Part shown: positions 1-8,421 of the stretch, piece by piece
How the letters are laid out: the number at the start of each line of letters is the position of its first letter
How positions within the stretch are numbered: position 1 is the stretch's first letter
Source: Methylobacterium sp. J-070
GTDB taxonomy: Bacteria; Pseudomonadota; Alphaproteobacteria; Rhizobiales; Beijerinckiaceae
Length of the DNA stretch: 64,000 bases
Direction: 5' to 3'
Assembly: GCF_022829385.1 (NCBI RefSeq)
Contig: NZ_JAKSXX010000235.1
Span: 310,001-374,000, forward strand
Position numbers and translations under genes: made by a program
Notes under the pieces: model-generated
The model's database searches: none
What the model saw: the letters and a program-made list of their open reading frames with translations, nothing else
Told to the model about the DNA's origin: nothing

Positions 1-97
1 TCGAGCCCCGGGCCGATCGTTAACCACTTCGCAAGTCAGTCCGACCACGCTCCCGCGGGCGCAGGATCGACCGGAACCGGCGAGCGAAGAGTTTCCG

Positions 98-1369
98 ATG
101 CCTTCCCCGACGGGCTCAGACCGTTCCATCGACGTGTCGATCGTGATGCCGTGCCTCGACGAGGCGCGGGCGCTGCCGGCCGCCCTCGCGAGCGCAAGGG
201 CGGCTCTCGCGCTGCTCGACTCCCGTCTCGGCCTCGCGGGCGAGATCGTCGTCGCCGATAACGGCAGCCTCGACGGGAGCCGGGAGGTCGCGGCGCTTCT
301 GGGCGCGCGGGTGGCGACGGTCGCCGAGAAGGGCTACGGCGCGGCCCTGATGGGCGGGTTCAGGGCGGCGAACGGCCGCTACCTGGTCATGGGGGATGCG
401 GACGGGTCCTACGATTTCCGCGACGCGGTCGCGATGATCGAGGCCCTGCAGGGCGGGGCAGACCTGTGCATCGGGTCGCGCTTCCGCGGCGGGATCGCGC
501 CCGGGGCGATGCCCTGGAAGAACCGGTACCTCGGCAACCCGGTCCTGACCGGCCTTCTGAACGTCCTGTTCGGCGCGCGGATCGGCGACGCGCATTGCGG
601 CCTGCGGGCCCTGACCAAGGGGTGCCTCAAGCGGCTGAACCTGCGCGGCTCCGGCATGGAGTTCGCCAGCGAGATGATCATCAAGGCGACCCTGAAGGGC
701 GAGCGCGTCGCCGAGGTCCCCGCCACGCTCCTCCCGGATCAGCGCGGACGGCCGCCGCACCTGCGCCCCTGGCGGGACGGCTGGCGGCACCTACGGTTCC
801 TGCTGATGCTGAGCCCGGCCTGGCTGTTCGCGCTGCCGGCCGTGCTCCTGGCCGCGATCGGGCTCTCGGTCCTGACGCTGGCGGCGATCTCGGCGCTCGC
901 GCCGTCGGCGGCCGGCGGCTATGTCGGCAATTACTGGATCATCTTGGCCGGCGCCCTTCTGGGCGTCGCGCACAACGCCGCGCTCCTGGCCGCCGCCGCC
1001 CACCTGTACGGCGTGCGGGAAGGCTATCGCCTCCCGGGACGACGGCACGCCCGCATGGCGCGCTTCGTATCCCTCGAGACGATGCTGGCGCTCGGCGCCG
1101 TGGCGATCCTGGCGGGGACCGGCCTGCTCCTGTCCGTTCTGGGCTACTGGTCGCTGCACCGGTTCGGCCCGCTCGGCAGCGTCCTGCCGGCGGTCGCCGG
1201 GACATCGCTCATCGCGATCGGGACCCAGACCGCCCTCGGCGGCTTCCTGCTCTCGGTGATCGGCGGCAACGAGGCGGCCTTCCTGCAGCCCCGGGGCACG
1301 CGCGGCGCACAGTCGGAGACCAAGCCCCCCGAGACGAAGCCGCCGGCCCACGATTCGATGGCCGCGTGA
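98..1369 (+). CDS. Family 2 glycosyltransferase with C-terminal membrane domain
   Basis: The 423-residue protein has an N-terminal GT-A fold (about residues 12-235) with the nucleotide-sugar region VADNGS near 53 and the metal-binding DAD at 100-102, in the context typical of dolichol-phosphate-mannose-synthase-like enzymes. Four hydrophobic stretches follow (about 236-265, 278-302, 327-350 and 365-390), so the enzyme should be anchored in the inner membrane and use a lipid-linked acceptor such as polyprenyl phosphate. The family transfers a sugar from a nucleotide donor; the sugar cannot be read from sequence. It is first in a tight operon with a GT4 enzyme and two methyltransferases, suggesting surface glycan or glycolipid synthesis. 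The ATG at 98 is preceded by a weak GA-rich ribosome site. Bases 1-97 hold no gene. Confidence 0.88.
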   Translation: MPSPTGSDRSIDVSIVMPCLDEARALPAALASARAALALLDSRLGLAGEIVVADNGSLDGSREVAALLGARVATVAEKGYGAALMGGFRAANGRYLVMGDADGSYDFRDAVAMIEALQGGADLCIGSRFRGGIAPGAMPWKNRYLGNPVLTGLLNVLFGARIGDAHCGLRALTKGCLKRLNLRGSGMEFASEMIIKATLKGERVAEVPATLLPDQRGRPPHLRPWRDGWRHLRFLLMLSPAWLFALPAVLLAAIGLSVLTLAAISALAPSAAGGYVGNYWIILAGALLGVAHNAALLAAAAHLYGVREGYRLPGRRHARMARFVSLETMLALGAVAILAGTGLLLSVLGYWSLHRFGPLGSVLPAVAGTSLIAIGTQTALGGFLLSVIGGNEAAFLQPRGTRGAQSETKPPETKPPAHDSMAA

Positions 1370-1374
1370 CCGCG

Positions 1375-2568
1375 ATGCGCGTCCTGCTCGGCACGCACTA
1401 CTTCGAGAGCCACCGGGGCGGCATCGAGATCGTCGCCGGGCAGCTCGCGCGCCAGTTCGGCGCGCTCGGCGCTTCGGTCACGTGGCTCGCGTGCGACGCC
1501 AGCCCCCCGCCCGGTCCGGCCTGCGGACGCGCCGTCCCGCTGCCGGCCTGGAACGGCATCGAGCGCCGGTTCGGGCTTCCGCTTCCGCTCCCCGGTCTGC
1601 GGGCGATGGCTCGGATCTGGCGGGAGGTCCGCCGCGCCGACGGGCTGCAGCTGCACGACAGCCTCTACCCCAGCAACGTGGCAATCCTGATCGCCGCGCG
1701 TCTGCTCCGCAAGCCGGTGGTCATCGTCCAGCACATCGGCGAGGTACCGTACGCGAACCGATGGCTGCGGCACCTGATGGCGGCCGGGAACGCCCTGGTG
1801 GCCCGCCCGATGCTCAGGGCCGCCGACCGGGTCGTCTTCATAAGCCGCACGAGCGCGGCGTTCTTCGCGACCGTCCGGTTCCGCCGGGCGCCCCTCATGA
1901 TACCGAACGGCGTCGACGCGACGCTCTTCCATCCGCGCGCCGCCGCAACGTCCGTGGCGGCCCTGCGCGGACGTCTCGGCCTGCCGGTCGAGGGGCCGGT
2001 CGCGCTCTTCGTCGGGCGTTTCGTCGACAAGAAGGGCCTGCCGATCCTCGAGCGCCTCGCGCGCCGCATGCCGCACGTCACCTTCGTGTTCGCGGGATGG
2101 GGGCCCCTCGATCCGGCATCCTGGGCGCTTCCCAACGTGCGGGTGCTGCGCGGGATGGCGCATGCGGGCCTCGCCGACCTGTACCGGGCGTCCGACTGCC
2201 TGGTGCTGCCCAGCACCGGGGAGGGACTGCCGCTGGTCATCCAGGAAGCCCTGGCCTCCGGGCTCCCGGTGCTCTGCGGACGCGAGACCGCGGGCGCGGA
2301 CGAGGGCCTCGCGGACTGGGTGACCGGGCTGCCCCTCGACCCGGCCGATCCGGATGCCGCGGCCGCAGCCTTCGCGGTCGCCCTGGCGACGCAGCTGGCG
2401 GATCCCGGCGACGGGGCCGCCCGGGCCGCCGCCTGCGCGGCCCGCTACGCGTGGCGGACGTCGGCGGCGGCGCATCTCGCCCTGATCGCGGATCTGCTGC
2501 CAGCGTCACCCCCCCGGATCCCCGGTCGTCCCGGCCTTACGGACACCACGCGGAGGTTCGCCCCATGA
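1375..2568 (+). CDS. Family 4 glycosyltransferase
   Basis: The 397-residue protein is a GT-B glycosyltransferase. The N-terminal Rossmann half starts with MRVLLGTHYF and a glycine-rich GG at 15-16. The C-terminal half carries the NGVD motif near 178, GRFVDKKG near 214-221, and the E-x7-E motif (E283, E291) that binds the nucleotide-sugar donor in GT4 enzymes. The family includes mannosyl- and glucosyltransferases of capsule and LPS synthesis. The ATG at 1375 lies six bases after the preceding stop, and the stop overlaps the next start (ATGA), so translation is probably coupled. Donor and acceptor are unknown. A much longer open frame extends upstream in this frame but only overlaps the preceding gene out of frame. 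Confidence 0.88.
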   Translation: MRVLLGTHYFESHRGGIEIVAGQLARQFGALGASVTWLACDASPPPGPACGRAVPLPAWNGIERRFGLPLPLPGLRAMARIWREVRRADGLQLHDSLYPSNVAILIAARLLRKPVVIVQHIGEVPYANRWLRHLMAAGNALVARPMLRAADRVVFISRTSAAFFATVRFRRAPLMIPNGVDATLFHPRAAATSVAALRGRLGLPVEGPVALFVGRFVDKKGLPILERLARRMPHVTFVFAGWGPLDPASWALPNVRVLRGMAHAGLADLYRASDCLVLPSTGEGLPLVIQEALASGLPVLCGRETAGADEGLADWVTGLPLDPADPDAAAAAFAVALATQLADPGDGAARAAACAARYAWRTSAAAHLALIADLLPASPPRIPGRPGLTDTTRRFAP

Positions 2569-3230
2569 CCCACGGCATGGCCGCTCCGAGCCTTCAGGCC
2601 GTCTCCGCGATCCTCGGCCAACACGGGGCGCTCTATCGTCGCGTCAAGCCGACCTATCAGACACAGCTCCTGTCGGATCTGGCGGCCCTGTGGGATCCCG
2701 CGCACCGGGACGTCCTCGACGTCGGCGGCGGGACGGGCCTGATCGCGGAGGCGATGCGCCAGGTGTTCAACCTCCGGCGCGTGGTGTCGGTCGATGTCGC
2801 GGATCGCTTCCTGCCGGACCTCGGCATCGAGACCGATCGGTTCGACGGAACGCACCTGCCGTTCGGCGACGCACGCTTCGATGCCGTCGTGCTCAACAAC
2901 GTGCTGCACCATGTTGACGGCCCGTCCCGGGCAGCGCTGCTCGCGGAATGCGCGCGGGTCTCGCGCGGGCCGATTTACGTGAAGGATCACCTCCGGGCGT
3001 CGCGCCTCGACGCGCTGCGGCTGGGCGCCCTCGACGTGATCGGCAACGTCCCGTTCTCCGGCATGGTCAGGGCCCGCTACCTGACGCGCGGCGACTGGGC
3101 CGGTCTGACGGCCGCGGCAGGGTTGCGGGTCGAGGCCGAGATCGGCGGCGCCTACCGGTCCGGCATCTTCGCGCGGCTCTTTCCCAACCGTCTCGAAGTC
3201 ACCATGCGCCTGGGCCGGATCTCCACGTGA
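2565..3230 (+). CDS. Class I SAM-dependent methyltransferase
   Basis: The 221-residue protein has the SAM-binding motif DVGGGTG at 52-58 and the motif IV region with NNVLHHV around 110, as in small-molecule and lipid methyltransferases of the Methyltransf_11 type. The ATG at 2565 overlaps the stop of the glycosyltransferase by four bases. Nothing in the sequence indicates the substrate; its place in the operon suggests methylation of a sugar or lipid carrier during surface glycan synthesis. The stop at 3230 overlaps a possible GTG start of the next gene. Confidence 0.82.
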   Translation: MTHGMAAPSLQAVSAILGQHGALYRRVKPTYQTQLLSDLAALWDPAHRDVLDVGGGTGLIAEAMRQVFNLRRVVSVDVADRFLPDLGIETDRFDGTHLPFGDARFDAVVLNNVLHHVDGPSRAALLAECARVSRGPIYVKDHLRASRLDALRLGALDVIGNVPFSGMVRARYLTRGDWAGLTAAAGLRVEAEIGGAYRSGIFARLFPNRLEVTMRLGRIST

Positions 3231-3244
3231 AAGCGCGACTCGCC

Positions 3245-4000
3245 ATGGCAACGGCACAGACCGCAGCGGCAGATGCCGCGCCGCATGGGGCCTCGGCGCG
3301 CCAGCGTGACCGCGAGCAGCGGCGCCGGTCGCGACCCCCAATCTGGTGTACGGACTGGCTGCTCCTGCGCGGCATGCTCGCGCACATCGCGGGCCTCGTC
3401 GGCCGGCTCGACCGCCGCGGTGCGACGGCGCTCGATTTCGGCTGCGCCTCAAGGCCCTACGAGCCGCTCTTCCGCCGGGCCGGCATCACCTATCGGGGCG
3501 CGGATTTCGGAACGGCGGCCGAGATCGCGATCGGCGGTGACGGGCGACTGCCGGTCGCCGACGCGAGCGTCGATCTGGTCCTCTCGTTCCAGGTCCTCGA
3601 GCACGTCCGCGACCTGGACACGTATCTCGGCGAAGCGCGCAGGGTCCTGCGCCGCGACGGCCTCATGGTCCTCTCGACCCACGGGACCTGGCTCTACCAT
3701 CCGCATCCCGAGGATCATCGGCGGTGGACGCGCGAGGGCCTGACGCACGATCTCGCGATCCGCGGTTTCGACGTGGTCGAATGCGTGCCGATCGTGGGGC
3801 CCCTCGCGTGGACGACGATCCTGCGCTCCACCGGCGCCTCCTATGTCCTTCGCCGCGTCCCGATCCTCGGACCGATCCTCGCCGGCGGCCTCGCCGTCGC
3901 GATGAACCTGCGCGCCTGGCTGGAGGACGCCGTCACGCCGGAGGGCATCCGCCGGGACAACGCCTGCGTCTACCTGACGGTGTCGCGCCCCCGCGCGTGA
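3245..4000 (+). CDS. Class I SAM-dependent methyltransferase
   Basis: The 251-residue protein has a basic, probably disordered N-terminus (about 1-30), then a SAM fold with motif I DFGCASRPYEP from residue 64 and the SFQVLEHV motif at 114-121 typical of Methyltransf_11 enzymes. It is the last gene of the glycosyltransferase operon, and a glycan or lipid substrate is inferred from that only. An alternative GTG at 3227 overlaps the preceding stop and would add six residues; the ATG at 3245 was preferred because GAAAG lies about 12 bases upstream. It converges on the membrane-protein gene ending at 4020. Confidence 0.8.
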   Translation: MATAQTAAADAAPHGASARQRDREQRRRSRPPIWCTDWLLLRGMLAHIAGLVGRLDRRGATALDFGCASRPYEPLFRRAGITYRGADFGTAAEIAIGGDGRLPVADASVDLVLSFQVLEHVRDLDTYLGEARRVLRRDGLMVLSTHGTWLYHPHPEDHRRWTREGLTHDLAIRGFDVVECVPIVGPLAWTTILRSTGASYVLRRVPILGPILAGGLAVAMNLRAWLEDAVTPEGIRRDNACVYLTVSRPRA

Positions 4001-4019
4001 GCCCGAGCGCAGGCTCGGC

Positions 4020-5798
4020 TCAGTACCGCTCCGGAACCGTCACCCGCCCGGTCGTGCAGGGCAGCACGTTCCGGGATGAGGCCGGCGACTCCTCGCGGTA
4101 GTCGCCGACGATGCCGAAGCGCCGCGCCTCCTGAGGCCCGAACTCGACGATCCGTCCGCGGGAACACAGCGCGGCCCGGTGCGCGGCGTCGAGATCGTCG
4201 AGCAGCACGATGATCGGACGGTTTCGCAGGAACGGATCGTTCCGGACCAGGTCGCGCCCGTAGAGGGCCCCGCCCGCCCGCAGGGCCACGATGTCGGCAT
4301 CGGCGGATCCGATCGCGCGGGACGCGGCGGCGTAGGGGGCGACGGCGTCGCGAACGTCGTGGGCCCGGACCGGGATCAGGACCAGCAGAGCCGCCAGGCA
4401 TGACACCGTGAGGGCGCCGCGGGCCGCGGCCGCCTGCGAGGCCGTGGCCCGTTCGGTCAGGGCGATCCAGCCGCGGGCGGCAAGCAGGCAGGCGGATCCG
4501 ATCAGGCCGTGCAGATATCGGTAGCCCCATCCGTGACCTTGGAAGGGCAGGAGGACGGCCACCACCAGCAGCGTCAGTCCGATCCCGGCCCCCAGGGACC
4601 ACGCAGGCCTCTCACCGCGGCGGAAGGCCGGCCACGCGAGGCCGACGAGGGGGAGAAGCAGGGGGTTCTGCCACGCAGCGAAGCGCAGGAGGTTCTTGGT
4701 CATGAGATCGAAGCTGCCCGGGTCGAAGGCGGCGAGCAGGGTCGTGAAGCGTCGGAGAAACCAGTCCGCGCCGACGGCCGCGGCGGCGTTGCCGGCGTCG
4801 GGCTGCGCGGCGAGCAGGACCTGCCAATAGAGGATCCAGACGAGGCCGGCCGCCGCGTAGACGGTGCCGTAGAACACCGCCAGCCGCCAGCGCCGGTCGA
4901 CGATCAGGAAGACGAGGAAGGGGGCCGCGAACAGCGGATGAAACACCAGTTGGTGCAGCCCGCAGGCGAGGACGCCGGTCGCCGCCGCGCCCGCGTGTCC
5001 CAGGAGACCGCCGCGCAGGAACAGCCGGAGCCAGACCAGGTTGAAGGCCAGATGCGCCGTCATCGCGTAGGGCGTCATGGCGGTCGCCAGCACCTGCGGT
5101 GCGGTCACCAGCAGGAGCGTCGCCACGAAAGCGGCGTCCGGCCGGTCCGGCCACAGCTGCCGCGCGATGCCGTTCAGCGCGAGGACGGCGACGATCAGGA
5201 GGATCGGACCGGTCCAGGCCGGATCCGCGGCGCTGCCGACCAGCGCCCGCAGCGCCGCGTTCACCGGCAGGTAAGCCGAGACCCAGGCGACTTCGCCCGG
5301 GACGGGCAGCAGGAAGGACGGGGCCAAGGCGTGCCGGAAGCCGCGCCACTCGGATGGCAGCGGCGCGATCCTGAGGCCCGAACGAAAGATCTCCGCGTCG
5401 AAGACGGCCATGACTTCGTCGTAGGACAGAGCGTAGCGTCCGAAGACCAGATACGTACCGGCCAGGCAGGCCATGCCCGCGAGGAGCGCGAGGAGGGGCG
5501 CGGTCAGGCGCGGGGGCGGCACGCGCCATGCCGAACCCGACAGGACCGCCGGAATGCGCCAGAACGCCACCGCGAGCAGGACGGCCACGATGACGAGAAG
5601 GCTCTGCACATCGTTGAGGAACAGCAGGGTCTCTATGCCGGGCCGCAGGCCGAAGAGCAGCTCCGCGGCAGTCAGGACGAAGATCGTCACCGCCGCGACG
5701 AGGGCGGCCCGCGGCAGCGAGCCGCGGATGTCGATGCGCGATCCCGCCGGCACCGATACGGTGCGCTCCCCGGACGGACTGGCTCTTTCGGCGTTCAC
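4020..5798 (-). CDS. Polytopic membrane protein, GT-C glycosyltransferase-like
   Basis: The protein of about 592 residues has roughly a dozen hydrophobic segments and a C-terminal soluble tail of about 110 residues. After the first long loop it has an acidic SYDEVMAVFDAE segment, placed like the first-loop catalytic acidic residues of GT-C enzymes that use polyprenyl-phosphate sugars. No specific family was recognised. The open frame reaches back to a TTG at 5879, but the first 27 codons look non-coding; the GTG at 5798 has AGGTG nine bases upstream and was chosen. It faces the glycosyltransferase operon tail to tail, so a role in assembling the same surface polymer is an inference from position. 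Confidence 0.65.
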   Translation of the reverse strand: MNAERASPSGERTVSVPAGSRIDIRGSLPRAALVAAVTIFVLTAAELLFGLRPGIETLLFLNDVQSLLVIVAVLLAVAFWRIPAVLSGSAWRVPPPRLTAPLLALLAGMACLAGTYLVFGRYALSYDEVMAVFDAEIFRSGLRIAPLPSEWRGFRHALAPSFLLPVPGEVAWVSAYLPVNAALRALVGSAADPAWTGPILLIVAVLALNGIARQLWPDRPDAAFVATLLLVTAPQVLATAMTPYAMTAHLAFNLVWLRLFLRGGLLGHAGAAATGVLACGLHQLVFHPLFAAPFLVFLIVDRRWRLAVFYGTVYAAAGLVWILYWQVLLAAQPDAGNAAAAVGADWFLRRFTTLLAAFDPGSFDLMTKNLLRFAAWQNPLLLPLVGLAWPAFRRGERPAWSLGAGIGLTLLVVAVLLPFQGHGWGYRYLHGLIGSACLLAARGWIALTERATASQAAAARGALTVSCLAALLVLIPVRAHDVRDAVAPYAAASRAIGSADADIVALRAGGALYGRDLVRNDPFLRNRPIIVLLDDLDAAHRAALCSRGRIVEFGPQEARRFGIVGDYREESPASSRNVLPCTTGRVTVPERY

Positions 5799-5916
5799 GG
5801 CACTTGCACCTGCAGATCGGCTCTCATCCGGCCGCCGGACATCCCAACCCGCGCCGCCATCGTCGCGCGCGGAGCGCAACGCTTCACTGGACGGCGGAGG
5901 ACCCGCTCTCGACGTC

Positions 5917-6849
5917 CTAGGACGTCCTGGCGTCTTCCGCGCCGATGTCGACGATGACGATCTCCGGCGGGATGCCGATCCGCACCGGCCGGCCCGCCAC
6001 GAAGTGGGAGCCGAGGCCGGCCGAGACGATCAGGTCGCGCCCCCCTTCGACGATGTGACCATAGGCGTAGCGCAACCCGTACCGCGACGGGATCCAGGGC
6101 GACCAGCCCAGGATGCGGATCTGCCCGCCATGGGTGTGGCCCGACAGCGTCAGGACGACCCGCGGGTCGAGGTCCAGGGCGAAGATGTCGGGTTCGTGCG
6201 CCAGCAGGATCACGGGCTCGTCCGGCTGCACCGGCCGTAACGTCCGATCCAGCGCGGCGAGGCGGTGTCGCGCGAGCGGCTGCGGTCTGCGCGGTACGCT
6301 CGGCGTCTCCTCGCTCTCGATCCCGGCGAGCCACAGGGGCGCCGGCAGGTCGAGGCGGGTGGCCGCATTCTCGATGAACCCGATTCCGGCCGCCCGGAGC
6401 GCGCGCTCCACCCGGGTGGGGCCGCGGCCGCGTTGCCGGGCCTCGTGGTCGTCCCCCCAGTCGTGATTGCCCTGGACCGCATAGACGCCCTTCGGCGCGC
6501 GCAGATCGCCCAGGAGGCGCGCGACCGTCTCGAAGGGCACAGGACCGGCGCTCTGCGAGCCGTAATCCCCGAGGAGCACGGTGAGGTCGGGCCCGAGGGC
6601 GTTGGTGCGCGCCACCACCGCGGCGATCTCGGCTTCGCCCATGCAGCGCGGGTGCGCGTGGAAGTCGCTCAGGACCGCGATACGCAGACTCAGGCCGCGC
6701 GGCCAACGGGACGGCGAGAGACGATAGGCGGTGACCTGCACGCGATGCGGCTCGAACGCGGTGGCGTATCTGGCGCTCAGAAGTCCGCCTCCGGCGATCA
6801 GGGCTCCGGTCAGAGCCGGGCGGGAGAGCAGCGCGCGTCGCGTGAGCAT
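5917..6849 (-). CDS. Exported metallophosphoesterase (YkuE-like)
   Basis: The 310-residue protein begins with a twin-arginine-type signal (TRRALLSRPALTGALIAGGG) and has the full calcineurin-like set of metal ligands: DFHAH, GDYG, GNHDW, an isolated AHEPD histidine and GHTHGGQ. These motifs and the leader match the YkuE/LpxH-like branch acting in the envelope on phosphoesters or phospholipid headgroups; the substrate is not known. The ATG at 6849 was chosen because the signal starts there. The frame is open to 7002, but those codons show no protein-like composition. Confidence 0.85.
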   Translation of the reverse strand: MLTRRALLSRPALTGALIAGGGLLSARYATAFEPHRVQVTAYRLSPSRWPRGLSLRIAVLSDFHAHPRCMGEAEIAAVVARTNALGPDLTVLLGDYGSQSAGPVPFETVARLLGDLRAPKGVYAVQGNHDWGDDHEARQRGRGPTRVERALRAAGIGFIENAATRLDLPAPLWLAGIESEETPSVPRRPQPLARHRLAALDRTLRPVQPDEPVILLAHEPDIFALDLDPRVVLTLSGHTHGGQIRILGWSPWIPSRYGLRYAYGHIVEGGRDLIVSAGLGSHFVAGRPVRIGIPPEIVIVDIGAEDARTS

Positions 6850-7081
6850 GGGCGGAGAGGCGTCTGAACTCGGGGGGTCGTCCCCGGCAGAATGCCTCGG
6901 ACGGGTTTCGAACTCGTCACGAACGCGTGGCGGAGGGATGGTGGCCCCGCGAAAGGCAGCAGGACAGCCGCGAACCGCTTCTCGACGGGACCGACGCATC
7001 AAGACGGCGGCAGCGTGGCGGAGCGCCTCCCGATTGCGTGGGGCGGTGCTCTGCGGGGTCTACGGGCTTCGACCCGGGCAT
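6850..7081. other. Intergenic region between metallophosphoesterase and tRNA-Met
   Basis: This stretch holds the promoter side of the metallophosphoesterase and the downstream flank of tRNA-Met. No gene is supported. A tRNA T-arm-like string near 6903-6918 has no matching anticodon arm and was rejected. Confidence 0.5.
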
Positions 7082-7108
7082 AAAAAAGCCCCGGCCATCG
7101 CCAGGGCT
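7082..7108 (-). terminator. Rho-independent terminator of tRNA-Met
   Basis: On the minus strand the sequence folds into a nine-base-pair stem (AGCCCUGGC with GCCGGGGCU) closed by a GAUG loop and followed by six U residues. It lies 26 bases past the tRNA 3' end, so it should stop the tRNA transcript. Confidence 0.9.
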
Positions 7109-7134
7109 GCGTCGATCTCGGTCAATGGCAATGT

Positions 7135-7211
7135 TGGTAGCGAGGGAGGGATTTGAACCCCCGACACAAGGATTATGATTCCTCTGCTCTAACCAGCTGA
7201 GCTACCCCGCC
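7135..7211 (-). tRNA. tRNA-Met (CAU anticodon)
   Basis: The minus strand starts GGCGGGGTAGCTCAG and folds as a complete cloverleaf of 77 nt with an encoded CCA at 7137-7135. The anticodon stem GAGGA/UCCUU encloses the loop AUCAUAA, giving the anticodon CAU. The T-arm reads GGGGG-UUCAAAU-CCCUC. The G-U first acceptor pair and the overall sequence resemble alphaproteobacterial elongator tRNA-Met; initiator tRNA is less likely because position 1 can pair, and tRNA-Ile with a lysidine-modified CAU cannot be fully excluded. It stands alone between its own promoter and terminator. Confidence 0.93.
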
Positions 7212-7250
7212 CCAAGCCGCAACCGCCCCGGAGGGCGACACGTCGCGGGG

Positions 7251-7279
7251 GTATAGGGAGGCGGGGTGCGGGGTGTCAA
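7251..7279 (-). promoter_or_regulatory. Sigma-70-type promoter of tRNA-Met
   Basis: On the minus strand a perfect -35 TTGACA (7279-7274) is separated by 17 bases from the -10 CTATAC (7256-7251). Initiation would fall about 30 bases before the tRNA 5' end. It is the clearest promoter in the window. Confidence 0.8.
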
Positions 7280-7447
7280 CGGTCGGTGACCGGCCCTGCG
7301 CAGATTCCTGCCGCGACGGAGCGAAGGAGCCGCCCGGCCGTCAAGCGACATAGGGCGACGGCGCCGTCCCGGGCATGTTCAGCCCGGCACCGGCCGCTAT
7401 GTTGCGCGGATGGTCCCGCCTTGGGACCGGACATTCCGGAGCGTTCG

Positions 7448-7891
7448 ATGACCCGTCGCGCCAGCACCCGCCTTGCCATCCTGCTCGCCCTCGCGGCGGC
7501 GTCGCCGTCCGCCACCCTGCCGGCCCTGGCGGCGGGCACCACCTATCGGGCGACCCTTAACGGTGCCAGCGAAGTGCCGGCGACGCAGTCGCCGGGCACA
7601 GGGGAGGTCACCGCCACCTTCGATCCCGCCACCAAGCGGCTCAGTTGGACCGGGACGTACAGCGGGCTCACCGGCCCGGTGACGGCGGCGCATTTCCACG
7701 GACCGGCCAAGGCGGGGGAGAACGCCGGGGTGCTCGTCCCCGTCACCGCCGCGAGTAGCCCGTTCTCCGGCGAGGCGGCACTGGACGACGCCAAGGCCGC
7801 CGACCTCGAAGCCGGCCGGCTCTACTTCAACATTCACACCGCCGCGAACCCCAAGGGCGAGATCCGCGGCCAGGTCGAGCGGGGCCGCTGA
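7448..7891 (+). CDS. Secreted CHRD-domain protein
   Basis: The 147-residue protein has an N-terminal Sec signal ending near ALAAG (about residue 30), then a single CHRD domain: EVPATQSPGTGE, HFHGPA and a C-terminal LYFNIHTAANPKGEIRGQV. CHRD was named from chordin; bacterial single-domain members are exported proteins of unknown role. The ATG at 7448 is chosen because the signal begins there. A ten-base-pair hairpin at 7931-7955 follows and may also end this transcript. Confidence 0.85.
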   Translation: MTRRASTRLAILLALAAASPSATLPALAAGTTYRATLNGASEVPATQSPGTGEVTATFDPATKRLSWTGTYSGLTGPVTAAHFHGPAKAGENAGVLVPVTAASSPFSGEAALDDAKAADLEAGRLYFNIHTAANPKGEIRGQVERGR

Positions 7892-7930
7892 CCGCCCGCC
7901 CGCGGAACCTCGACGCGCGCCCAGGGCCCG

Positions 7931-7955
7931 GGTAGGCGGATGGCGTCCGCCTACC
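7931..7955 (+). promoter_or_regulatory. Perfect hairpin abutting a ribosome binding site
   Basis: GGTAGGCGGA (7931-7940) and TCCGCCTACC (7946-7955) form a ten-base-pair stem with a five-base loop. The Shine-Dalgarno GGAGG begins on the next base. There is no U tract, so a simple terminator is unlikely; it may stabilise mRNA or expose the ribosome site. Confidence 0.55.
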
Positions 7956-7965
7956 GGAGGTACCG

Positions 7966-8304
7966 ATGAAGCAGACCGAGGCCATCATCGCCTGGACGCC
8001 TGTCCGCTGGGCGGAACTCCGACCGGAGACGGCCGGGCAGGTCGTCGTGGTGGCGACGCCCGACGCCGACGGAGTGGCGAAGCGCTTCGCGATGCGCTCG
8101 GGCGCCAGCTCCTCGGCGCTCGCCGCGCTGGCGGAGGAGGCCCGGATCGCGCGGCTGTTCATCGATTTCCAGACGCTGGTGGTACGCGACGGCATCGATC
8201 CGCAGGCGGCGCACCGTGCCTTCCTGGCCATCGACGAGTACCGGTTCCGCATCGCCCCCGATACCGAAGGGGCGGAATTCGAGGACCCGCCCGAGGAGGA
8301 TTAG
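7966..8304 (+). CDS. Hypothetical protein, 112 aa
   Basis: The family was not recognised. The protein is soluble, with no signal peptide or membrane segment, mixed alpha/beta in appearance and acidic at its C-terminus (EFEDPPEED). A strong GGAGG lies five bases before the ATG, and the codon use matches neighbouring core genes, so it is very probably translated. It stands alone between the CHRD gene and the oxidoreductase pair, with hairpins on both sides. Confidence 0.7.
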   Translation: MKQTEAIIAWTPVRWAELRPETAGQVVVVATPDADGVAKRFAMRSGASSSALAALAEEARIARLFIDFQTLVVRDGIDPQAAHRAFLAIDEYRFRIAPDTEGAEFEDPPEED

Positions 8305-8307
8305 GCC

Positions 8308-8326
8308 GGGCGCCGCCCCGGCGCCC
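8308..8326. terminator. Hairpin after the 112-aa gene
   Basis: GGGCGCC (8308-8314) and GGCGCCC (8320-8326) form a perfect seven-base-pair stem with a five-base loop, four bases after the stop. There is no U tract, so it may be only a 3' protecting structure. Confidence 0.4.
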
Positions 8327-8421
8327 GCGGGCCGCTCGCGCAGGCGTGAGAATAAAGAATGCACGAAGCGCCGGCGGCGCCCTATCTCGCATCGGCGTCC
8401 AGAGTCTTTCGGAGGCCGGCC

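Noticed and set aside
6903..6918. A GGTTTCGAACTC string resembling a tRNA T-arm
   Set aside because: No anticodon stem-loop or acceptor stem fits on either strand, so it is not a tRNA gene or a clean fragment of one.
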